From NCBI GenBank assembly GCA_021613535.1, contig CP075496.1:2232001-2296000 (forward strand): a stretch of 64,000 bases of DNA, in the 5' to 3' direction. The notes beneath the pieces were generated by a model, which saw only the letters and a list, made by a program, of their open reading frames with translations, was not told where the DNA came from and did no database searches. The stretch is from Adineta vaga (taxonomy: Eukaryota; Rotifera). Below, piece after piece: positions 51,711 through 64,000 of this stretch. Each line of letters opens with the position of its first letter. The stretch's first letter is position 1. The position numbers were made by a program, and so were the translations under genes.

Positions 51711-53000
51711 AGTTAGTCTTCTATGTGAATATCTCATGTTGTAAAATCAGAGCATTTTGTTCGAAGTATAGTCCTTCTTATTTCCTTTTTATCAATCAAA
51801 CTGATTTTGACCTTTTTGAATAAATGGTATTTTCATTAGATTTATAGTCTCTCACATACGTACGCCCCAAAGTTGTATCATCTCTTCATAGCATCAAAAT
51901 TTGTTGTGCGCTCTTTCGGTAAGTGATCTTTCTTTTTTTCTTTCATTGCTTCGCTCATGTGATTTTAGCATTTGATCAAATACACCTGTGATGGTGATAT
52001 TTGTTCACCAAAAAAAAAGAAGAAAAATATAAAATAGAAAGAAAAGAAAAGAAACTCTTGTGACACATCCTACTGAAAAGAAAAAGACGTTGACATTATC
52101 ACTGTCAATGTTAATAAGAAGAAGAAAAAGAAAGAAGACGAAGAAACGAGAATGACATTTATTCAGAATTTGTAATAATCTTCTATCTATGACCATGGGT
52201 TATTATTATCAAACGGACTTTTTTTCTTCGTATTTACATGAAAGACTAAAATAATCAAATCTCATTAAGATTTCATGAAAGAAAAAAAGAAGAGGAAGAG
52301 ACGTTCGATAAGGCCTCGCTAGACGGAGAGAAACGTTTTGAGATCTTTGTTACCCATTTCGAAGTTGTATTTTATCTTGATGTTGCATTGAGGGTGTGAT
52401 AATGAGATGAAAACGAGTACAAACGAAGATCGTAATCGATCATTCGTATTATAAAATCATCATGAAGAAGAAAATCGATTGGATGAATGTTTTTCAACAT
52501 CTCCAATCATATAGATTTCCGATTGTTATCAGTTAAGTAACCATAGAAATGAAATAATCGATGTTTTGGATAACGAAAAGTCTTAAAATCAAAAACTAAG
52601 TTTTTTTTCTGAGAAAGAAAAATCGACGAAGGGGACTAGAAAGATTCATCCTACCGTTGATAATACAAGTATTGACAATGAGACGACTGTTTCTCGGTTA
52701 TATGTATATATTTGTGCTCTAACGCTGAACTTTCGGAGCGCTATTCACTGATATTTAGAAGCGAAAAGTCAATGTATTATCAATGAGAATATCGTCTCGT
52801 TTTTTTTTTCTCTCTCTTTATTCTTGGTAGCCACTGCCTATGTGTACAATGATAAGGTCGCGTCATTTCTAAAAATGTTAAACATTCTTTTTATGCCATT
52901 TTTGGCACACGCCCGCCCGCTGTCGTCATCGTCATCGGTACGCGACACAAAAGGTTAGTTATATTTCATTTCTATATTCGCGCTTACGATGGACACCCAA

Positions 53001-53021
53001 ATATATATATATATATATATA
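53001..53021. repeat. (AT)n microsatellite
   Basis: Ten uninterrupted AT units. Confidence 0.9.
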
Positions 53022-53476
53022 CCGTTGGACATAAAACCGAAGAAAAGAAAAAAATATCTATGATTCTATAATCATATTTCTCTTTATGTGACCTTTTTTT
53101 TGGCTAAGATTCAAGAAAATATGTACATATGTACCTGTCAATCATTGACACGTGTATTTAGTGGCGGCAAATTTGTTTTTATTGAAATGATCCTCATGTA
53201 AATGATCGCTACATGTGGATGTACACATTACTACATCTAATGTAGTTTGAGAAGTGTGTTTGTTAGCAGCATCACTTTTTTTTCATAGCTCTGATCTTCA
53301 TGAAATAATTATAGAAACATTGTATTAGGATGAACAAATGTTTTAGTGAAACGAAACACTTGTTATGTGCTTATCTGTATATTTATGTATGTAGATAGAT
53401 TTACTAAATCTATCCATTTGTTTCTGATGTACATGATACAAAGACAGTGATCAATGACTAGGCAATTAGATCTGAA

Positions 53477-53500
53477 GATGAAGAAGAAGAAGAAGAAAAA
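53477..53500. repeat. (GAA)n tract
   Basis: Seven or so GAA units in the NR4A upstream region. Confidence 0.8.
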
Positions 53501-54353
53501 GGAGAGAAAACAGAATCAATTTGTCGACATGTAGAATACATAAGTAAATTCTTATTTTTGTGATCTTGTCTATGAGATAACTTACGATCTTTTTCTTTTG
53601 ATCTTACTTGTTTTCTCATTCATCATCCGGATGTTCAATTCATTGTGTTGACAGGATACTACAATACTTGTTGTACCTCATCTTCTATCTACGTGTTGTC
53701 CCTTTCAGATATCCTGTACATATCATCTTCAAACGTGTAGAAGATACCGCTTGTACATACAATCGCACGCGTATACTGTCAATCAGTTTGTTAGTTAAAT
53801 TAGCTTCAAGATGTTTAGCGATCATCATCATTATCATCTCATTCTTCTCTTATTGTTTAGGAAGAAAAAAGAAATGAGATGAAGATGAAGAAGAAGAAAA
53901 TCTGGAAATAATTTAAGATCAGGAGTCTATATCTTTAATGAATGCAGAAGCGAACAACACGTGTTCGAACTGTCAGAATCAACAACGGGAGACTCGCATA
54001 ATGTAAACATATAAGAATAGACAGACTAAAAAGCTTGATCAATTGTAAGCAAGACTCTAATTAACTCAAAATTATAAAAAAAGAAGGAAAAAAGAAAGAC
54101 TATAGTAAATTGGGAAGTGATGTTGATGATGAGCATGAGCAGTAATGGGAGTTTAAAGAAGAAGATGAAGAAGCATTTCTACTCGTGCTAAATGTCATCA
54201 ATGGCATTCGGCTATGTTCGATAATCGACCTTTTCGAAGTTAGACATGCGAATTTCGTTAAGAGTATTGCTTATTGATAACGAGAAGAAAAAAAATTCAA
54301 TTATCTGATTGTATGGAGATCGTTTTTTTTTCTCTTGTTCTAGTGCTCGTCTC

Positions 54354-56951
<2,598 letters not shown>

Positions 56952-57561
56952 AAATGAAATTTCTCTCTCTCTAGACAAGTATTAATTCAATCATGAACTC
57001 TCCTCACCGATATTCATCAGTAGTTATATTTAAGTCATATGGATCACAACATATTGTCTTCCAAAAATCACTTCTACACCTATATTTTTGATTGTCTTTC
57101 GTTTCTTCTTCTTCTTCTTCTTATTATTATTATTGTTGTACAGCATTCTATTTCATAATCATCAGAAAAACTATCATGTTTGACAGATGAAAAACACAAA
57201 ATATTGTATTTTCTGTCTTCGAACTTTTTCGATCTTCCCCATATACATCCATTGTCATCTGTAAACCATCGTTATTAAATGACCAATTTTTTTCTTATGC
57301 TTGTATACAATCGACGTGGTCTTCGTTTCATTTTTTTATTATCTCTGTCAGACGTACAGAGACTACTTTTTTCTTTCTCTTTCTTTTTTTCCTACTAACT
57401 ATTATGCGCGATTATATAATAAATTGAAGAACTTAAGAATTCTGTTTTGATATTAATTATAAAAAGGAAAATATTCTTGCCTAATGTGAGTGACGAAATA
57501 AAATATCAATATCAGATGATCATATCTTTTATTAAAAATAACCAAATAAAAAAAAACTAAT
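56952..57561. other. Intergenic region between converging genes
   Basis: About 600 bp, T-rich and TTC-rich (57104-57125), between NR4A (+) and the small membrane protein (-). AATAAATTG near 57418 and AATAAAAT near 57496 are possible poly(A) signals. No gene seen. Confidence 0.5.
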
Positions 57562-57840
57562 CTATAATTCATTCTGCTCTGTTACTGTACTATAATTTGT
57601 ATTCGTTGATGAAACGACAGCACTGTACGGAGGTGGTAGATGATCAATTGTTGATGCCCAGAAAACTGAAGAACAATTCTGTTGTGATTGATTTGGTTGA
57701 GCAATGAAAAACACATGCGTTGGATATGGTAGTATTTGTTGAGAAGTACGATTCACTCGTATACGATACATGGTTATGATAATTACAATAATCGTAATTG
57801 TTATACAGATCAAGACGATATAAGGTAAAAGAGAGAGCAT
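57562..57840 (-). CDS. Small single-pass membrane protein with PPxY motif
   Basis: Single-exon frame of 92 codons. Residues 1-24 form a membrane segment or signal anchor (MLSLLPYIVLICITITIIVI), followed by a basic stop (YRIRVNR). The cytosolic tail contains PPPYSAV, a PPxY motif that binds WW domains of Nedd4-type ubiquitin ligases and YAP-like adaptors, and then a Tyr/Ser/Thr-rich end (NTNYSTVTEQNEL). Short type-III membrane proteins with PPxY tails act as adaptors for ubiquitin ligases in other animals, but I see no homologue to name. There is only one frame to support it, so moderate confidence. Confidence 0.55.
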   Translation of the reverse strand: MLSLLPYIVLICITITIIVIIITMYRIRVNRTSQQILPYPTHVFFIAQPNQSQQNCSSVFWASTIDHLPPPYSAVVSSTNTNYSTVTEQNEL

Positions 57841-58683
57841 ATTTGATTAAATTTCACTTTATTATACTATTATGCAGAAGTCGAGAAGTTTGTTCTGATA
57901 ATTGCAGTAAAGATGAGAATGTAAATGAAAAGAAAAAGATTATAGTCTTTTTTTTTTCTATTTCATTTCAGATGTTATAATTGTGAAGAAGAGTAGATAA
58001 TTATAAAGATGCACTTTCGTATTTGCACATCCTCGCACTGAGTGGAATCTTGATAATAAACTCTCATTATCTATTCGAGGATAAAAAAAGGAAAAAGATG
58101 TTCATTTAGATCTTTTTAAAAATTCTCTATAGAAAATATTTTGTTATTTTTTGAGTATTCTACTTTTAGATATCTTATAAATAACTGATCTAATAAAAGA
58201 ATCATAATTTACACACAGTAATTCAAAGGAAATACTTTGATCTACTGAGAGATAATTACTAGTTCACTAATTCATTACGTTGATAAACTTTAAAAATAAC
58301 TACATATAAATCTCTTATCAATAATCCTATTATCAGACTAACAAATCAGAGAATATTAGCATTCTTTTTTTCGTAATAGTCATTCATATTATTCTTAAGG
58401 GGGTGAGGCTGCGGGTGCGTTTGATATATCATCTTCAAATCTTCGGTGAAATACGCACTGGTATTCGTACCACCCACGTGTTACACCTGCAACTGGTTAT
58501 AAAGTTTATCATCGTGATCGTTGCCAGTATAGTACAACTTTTGTTCATGGTTGTCATATTTAATTAGTTTTTGCAATCAAAAAAAAAGAAGAAGAATACA
58601 ACATTTTTAATCTAATAAATAAAATCCCTGACGATTAACTAAAACACATCACCGCATTCTTGAAGAACCGGATAGATCTATTG
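57841..58683. other. Intergenic region with a GC-rich fragment
   Basis: No complete gene. A compositionally distinct patch at about 58398-58566 (ggggtgaggctgcgggtgcg start) contains a short open frame whose end reads TPATGYKVYHRDRCQYSTTF to a stop; it could be a decayed gene or mobile-element scrap. Confidence 0.4.
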
Positions 58684-61600
58684 TTAATCATTAACAGCAT
58701 TGGAAGTTAAATTTTGCTGTTGATGATCATTTGAAATACGTGTATGAAGATCAGTAAAGATTTGTTCAATAGCTTGTTTTAACATTAAATCACGTTTATC
58801 TGAACTTTGAGAAACCTTTTTTTTATATAGAAAAAAACAACTATTGGAGAAATAGAAAAACAAAGATATTTACTGTAGAATAAAAGCTTTCTAGTTCATT
58901 GAGACGTTTATGTAAATCATCAACAAGATGATTGATGACTGGCATACGTTGATCATTTGGATTTGAGTCACTTAAATAGAGAAATAGAAAGAATACATTT
59001 TCTGAACATTATCTAAGTACATACATTGATTTATGTTTATTAATTTCTGTTGGTGGATAATCTAAAATAGTTAAACTTCGTCGTATCGGCATTTCATTTA
59101 GATTATTGATTAATTCATTTGTGACATCTAATGAATCCGAACTTTCCATTGATGACGTACTTGTAGAATGTTTTTTTGGTGATGAAGATGATGGAATATC
59201 TTGTAAAAGTAAAGGTTTTAATCCAAGAACAACTGTTCGATAAAAACAATCTTGTGCCCATTTTGGCATTAGATCATTTGTTGAAGTATCTAATGTAGCT
59301 GATGGTAAAGTAGATTCTTGTAAAGATGATGAAAGATATTGTTTTAGTTTTGTTGGAGATGATGCGTTCGAAGAGGAGGAAGAAGTCGCTGACAATAATA
59401 GATTATTAGCAGGTGTAGGTAAATTCGGCGGACGTCGAGAAACGAAAGCGACTTTAGTTCGACGTACTGGTAATGGTTTTGTTGGTTCTATATTGACAGT
59501 GGGTGTGATTGTCGGCGGATCAGCAAGATTTTGTGTTGAACGAGATTTAATCATAGGCTTCGTTGACGATGAACGAGCATCAAATGCTACAACTGATGGA
59601 ACACAACGTGTTCGAGAAGAAGATATTAATAAGGATGTAGTTGATGATGAGGAAAGAAGTGCAGTAGAAGGTTGTGAAATAGAAGACAATGAACTATCAC
59701 GAAGTTTATTCATTGAACTTGATGTATGAGCAGCATAGGATGGTAGTTGAGAATTTGAAGATGACGAGGATGTGGTTGTTGTATCGTTACTACTATCAAA
59801 AACAGAAAAACACGGTCCACGATAACGATCTTCAGAACGTGTACGAAGAGCTAAAATGAAAAGAAATAAATTGAAATGATTTCATTATATTTTATAAGAC
59901 TTACCACGAGCGTCCCGTCTTAAATACGGTTTTGATGCTGTAATTTTAGTTTCGCCTGCCGTCGTCGTTGTTGTTATTACTGTTTGTGATCGTATATATT
60001 TACTTTGCCGATTGGCCGTTTTAGCTGGTGAAACTGATGAATTATCTATTTGCGTTGTATCAACTGATGTTGTGGATGTATCAGGTATTCTAGACAAAGA
60101 TTCAATTAAATACGTTTTTCTTTAAGATTTTGTTTTACGATGTATCTTTGGGAACCGAACGAAAACGAGATGAAACACTCTTTCGTCGTTTGATTTCATT
60201 TGATGAAACAAGTCCATCATGAACTAATGTACTATTGGTGACATTTTCGTGATCATAATTTTCTGCAAAAAATGAATTCATTTTACTGGATGTATTGTCC
60301 GTTGTTGTAGAATATGTTCGATCACCATCTAAAGATATACATGAAGAATGAATAAGAAGTTTTGATATCATAGAAAAAAAAATTGTCAAACCATCATCGA
60401 GAAAAACTGATTCATCATCTTGTGAACTAACGGAATGAAATGCTTTACTTGGTGATCTAAAAATATGTTTTGAGAAAGAGAAACTTGAAGAGAAAAAGTA
60501 TTCTTTACTGTTCAGTAGTGATATCAAGTAGTTTTGCTCGCATTAGTTTTGATTCAAATGGCTAAATAAAGAAGAAATTCATTGAATATTCGTCTTTTCT
60601 AATGAATACAAACCGATGAAGATAAATCAGTTGTTCCCCAAACACTACGTGAATGTTTCAATTTTAGTTGACGATCATCACTGATACTAAGAGACTAAAA
60701 TTGATAGAATACAAATAACTATTAATCAAAAGAGAAACAAATCGACGAGAATAATACTTGTGATATAGATTCATCAGCATCAGTTCTAGAAGAAAATACT
60801 TTAATTTCTGGTCTAAAGAACGATTTATCATATTTACGCTTCGACATCTATTGATTTTGTTAATGAAATTGGTTGACTTCGACATGTTGTTGGTACTGTT
60901 GCCAATTCGGTCGTATTCCATACGAAAATACAGCTGAAATTCATATTCCAAACGAATTCAATGAAGAAAGAACTTCATCATTTTCTCATACCTATCACCC
61001 GAAATTGTAAATAAATGACGTCCATCTTGACTAAATTTCAAATCAGTAACTATTTCACTATGTCCACAAAGTGTTGCAACACATTCTGAAGTAATTGTAT
61101 CCCATATATACACATATTTATTTGAACATGACGTTGCTAAATATCTTCCTGATGCATCCATATCGATTTTTATCAAATAACCTGTATCATCACCAACTGT
61201 TCCTTTACGTGTTCGAACTCTTTTACCATCTTGTAAATTATAAGCTCTAAAAAACTCAACAACACATTTTCGTAAAATCATTTCCTATACAAACATTAAA
61301 CTTTACCTTATCATTCGATCTTGACAAGCTGTATTAACTAGTTCACGTGAATGATCAATAGCTAAATCATAGAATGTTTGTTTTTCGACAATATTATTCG
61401 AACGTATGAATTGATATTTTCCATTATCATTCTAAATTAGAGATTAAATGAATGTAGAAAAAGAAGAATTTTTAACTAAAAATCTAATATTTTTACTTTT
61501 ATCACTGAACGAAATATTAAAGATTTATCTGCACTACATGAAATCAATTGTAACGTTGAAGTTATCGATGAATATGTAAAGCGTACAGCTGTTATAGCTG

Positions 61601-64000
61601 CTGAATGATCATCTAATGTTATTACAAGTTGATAATCTTTTGTTACATCAAATATATGTACAAAACGATCACGACTACTGGACGCCAAAAATGTTGTACC
61701 TTTTATTTTCGATAGAAAAATTCATTTTTCATTTTCTACTTCAAACACCAACTCGACATACCTATATCCGTTGATCGACCATAATCAACACTAAGTACTT
61801 CACTATCATGGGCTTCAACAAGTGCAATTTGTTGAAATGTTTCCATATTAAAGATTCGAATATTTCCATTTCGATCACCAATAGCTAATGATACACCATC
61901 TGGACTTGCTTTCATACAACGACCGCCAGTTTTAGGTACAAATTCAGGTCGTTCTAAATAAATATTTATCATGATTTTTTAGTTGTTGAATGATTTTTAC
62001 CTTGAGTTGATTGAGTATCACATAGTTTCGTATAATCATCATCTAAATAGACAATTTTCATCAATTGTTTGCTGAATATATTTGATGATGAGCTTGATGA
62101 CATCATATATGAATCAGTATCATTATGATTTAATGTCCAAAAACGAATCGAATTATCTGATGAACATGTTATACACGATAATTGACGAAGAATTGATGGT
62201 GATGTACTTGTTCGTGAATATGTCTATAGGAATGTTATTTTTTCTTGCTGTAATTGAAAATAAAATAAATAAGTATGTCTTACTTCAATTCCCCATCCAC
62301 ATCCTGAATGATACATATGAGAATCATGTTTTTTTATTGATCGTTCATTTTTAATATCCCAGATATAAAAACTATGATCATTATAAAAACATGTTAACTA
62401 CAAATAAACAAAACGAAATGATTTTCATGCAATGTAAGATATGAGAATATTTCCTAACCACAGATTTATCTTCATCTAAACAAATAGCAATTGTATCGGG
62501 AAACGATGTATTTTGTTGCTGCTGTGAATATTTTATTTGACTATGAAGATCAAATAGAATAATTATAGAAATACAAATAAATATATATGACATACTCAAT
62601 CGATGTAATAAATGCAATATCAACACCCAAATAATGTGGTAAAGGAATAGACATAATATAATCCAAATTTTGTGGTGAAAATACATAAACAGCACCTTTC
62701 ATACATCCAATAACAAGATATAAATCACCAATTGCTAAACAGTTCGTTTTTTCCTAATCAATATATAACAAAATTTCCCTTTTTGTTTTTACTCTCTCGA
62801 ATTCCTCTCTGACTTACTTGAAGATCTCGTTCACCACGCATTTGTCGATGTTCATCGAATTGACAGATTAAGCCATTGGCTGTTATCACATAAGTCATTC
62901 CAGCACAATCTCCTCGTCCACAAACAACATCCGTAAATAGATTATCTTTTCGTTCAGCTAAAATTGCATAACGACCACGTAACGGAACTACTTCGATCTA
63001 CAAATTTATAAAACATTTCATATAAAATCACAGGATAAAAACCATACCGATGATGTCGAAATCAAATACCAAAATTTCACATGACGATTACCAACTGTAA
63101 CAAAATAGCTGCCATCTTCTGCGAAAGCAATTCGACGAATCTAAATTTTAAAAAAAACAATGAATGAATCCATACGTTTTAACAACTATTCTTACCGCGC
63201 ATGTACATTTATTTGATGCAAGTTTTTTCTTATCTTTCCAATTCCATACATAAATATTGCCATCATGTACAGATCCAATTGAAACAAGACGATCGACATT
63301 CGGTGAAAAACACTATAATTATCAAATAACATTATAGCCTGATTATATTCTTCTTCAATACTCTTGAGAATTAAATCAATCTTCAGATTGGATTCATCTA
63401 CTATTCTCACATGCTATGTTACATTCACAATCTATACTATCAATGATCAGTTTAACTTGATCTTTACACAATTGAATTTATTTTTCTTTAAATTAAATTC
63501 AACTTACCACACAATCAATTGCAAATTTATGATCACCCAATTCAATACAAGTTGTTCTATCACCATGTAAATCCCAGATGCGTACTTTAGGATCATGACC
63601 ACACTAAAAATGTTATATATATATATATATCTACATAAGGAAGCGAATATTGTTTTTAATCTACTTCGCCTGTTGCTAAATATCGACCATCAGGTGAAAG
63701 TGACAATGATGTAATCGCTTTTCGAGCTGTACTTATAATAAAATCTTGCTTTTGTGTATGAAGATCGTATAAAATAACAGTTGAACTAAAAAGACATCGA
63801 GAAATTACTTTTTCTTTAGTTATAAACGAGAAGATTATACCCAGCAGCATAAACTATGGTTGACCGATCTTGACTAACAACTGAATTTGATATAGAAGTA
63901 AATCCAAGAACACGTTCGAGATTAATTTGAAACTGGAGAAAAAAAACGAGACAAGTGAGAAAAAAAGGATTGTTTTATATCAAATTGATAGTTTACTCGA
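58684..64000 (-). CDS. MAPKBP1: WDR62/MAPKBP1 family WD40 scaffold (5' end outside window)
   Basis: Large JNK-pathway scaffold with a double WD40 propeller; WDR62 works at spindle poles and centrosomes, MAPKBP1 in JNK/NOD2 signalling. Reading leftward from the window edge: [42 protein letters not shown], then the diagnostic [119 protein letters not shown] and [20 protein letters not shown]. The C-terminal third is Ser/Thr-rich and low complexity, and the final exons (about 58684-58970) give a helical segment ([16 protein letters not shown]) like the family's C-terminal dimerisation helix. About 20 short exons. The first WD40 repeat is present, so only the N-terminal extension is missing. Which of the two vertebrate paralogues is closer cannot be told. 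Confidence 0.9.
63614..63630. repeat. (TA)n in intron of the WD40 scaffold gene
   Basis: Eight AT/TA units inside a short intron of the WDR62/MAPKBP1-type gene. Confidence 0.85.

Larger units (their letters stand above)
47783..54353. other. Long gene-poor region upstream of NR4A
   Basis: 6.6 kb with no convincing protein-coding gene on either strand; frames over 60 codons here are low-complexity Lys/Ser/Phe runs. It carries purine/pyrimidine tracts, microsatellites, two TATA-like elements (about 49845-49853, 51015-51024) and a GC-rich patch (about 52905-52950). It is best read as the regulatory and 5'-untranslated territory of the NR4A gene, with possible upstream non-coding exons. Confidence 0.5.

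Noticed and set aside
53608-53877. 89-codon + strand frame upstream of NR4A
   Set aside because: No conserved motif and no splice context; hydrophobic composition comes from T-rich sequence.

Overview
This is a eukaryotic nuclear window, most likely from a bdelloid rotifer or a close relative. It is AT-rich and gene-dense. Introns are mostly about 45-75 nt with GT...AG ends and T-rich acceptors. Animal gene families (NR4A, WRAP73, TBC1D31, WDR62/MAPKBP1, UHRF1BP1) sit beside intronless or bacterial-looking genes. Many start codons directly follow a lone T-rich 3' splice acceptor with no visible upstream exon, which fits the spliced-leader trans-splicing known in bdelloids. Species assignment is inference; nothing here is a species marker. 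All gene models were spliced by eye, so coordinates run from start codon to stop codon and include introns.

Layout. 0.1-12.4 kb, + strand: CDC25 phosphatase, an orphan secreted protein, a bridge-like lipid transfer protein (UHRF1BP1/BLTP3), the nucleolar RRM protein NIFK, and an intronless secreted beta-helix-like protein. 13-19 kb: PP6 regulatory subunit (-), a secreted protein with two identically spaced six-cysteine modules (+), and SPO11 (-). 19.5-28.6 kb, + strand in tight tandem: DHX15/PRP43, an orphan tail-anchored membrane protein, APC7, and an ABCG/ABCH-type transporter. 28.7-39.2 kb, - strand: a bacterial-type crotonase, a VWA + alpha-kinase protein, then GPC1 acyltransferase, WRAP73 and LETM1 separated by only 130-172 bp. 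40.9-45.5 kb: TBC1D31 (+). 46.8-47.8 kb: a broken pepsin-like protease. 47.8-54.3 kb: a gene-poor stretch upstream of an NR4A nuclear receptor (+). 57.5-64 kb, - strand: a tiny membrane protein with a PPxY motif and a WDR62/MAPKBP1 scaffold cut by the window edge.

Functional themes. Several genes serve the cell cycle and centrosome (CDC25, APC7, PP6 subunit, WRAP73, TBC1D31, WDR62/MAPKBP1), and SPO11 is the meiotic double-strand-break enzyme, notable in a lineage usually called asexual. DHX15 and NIFK belong to splicing and ribosome biogenesis. Tandem genes with gaps of 130-210 bp and acceptor-like sequences before the ATG suggest operon-like co-transcription. The most unusual items are the duplicated six-cysteine secreted protein, the operon-like clusters, SPO11, and two likely horizontally acquired genes.
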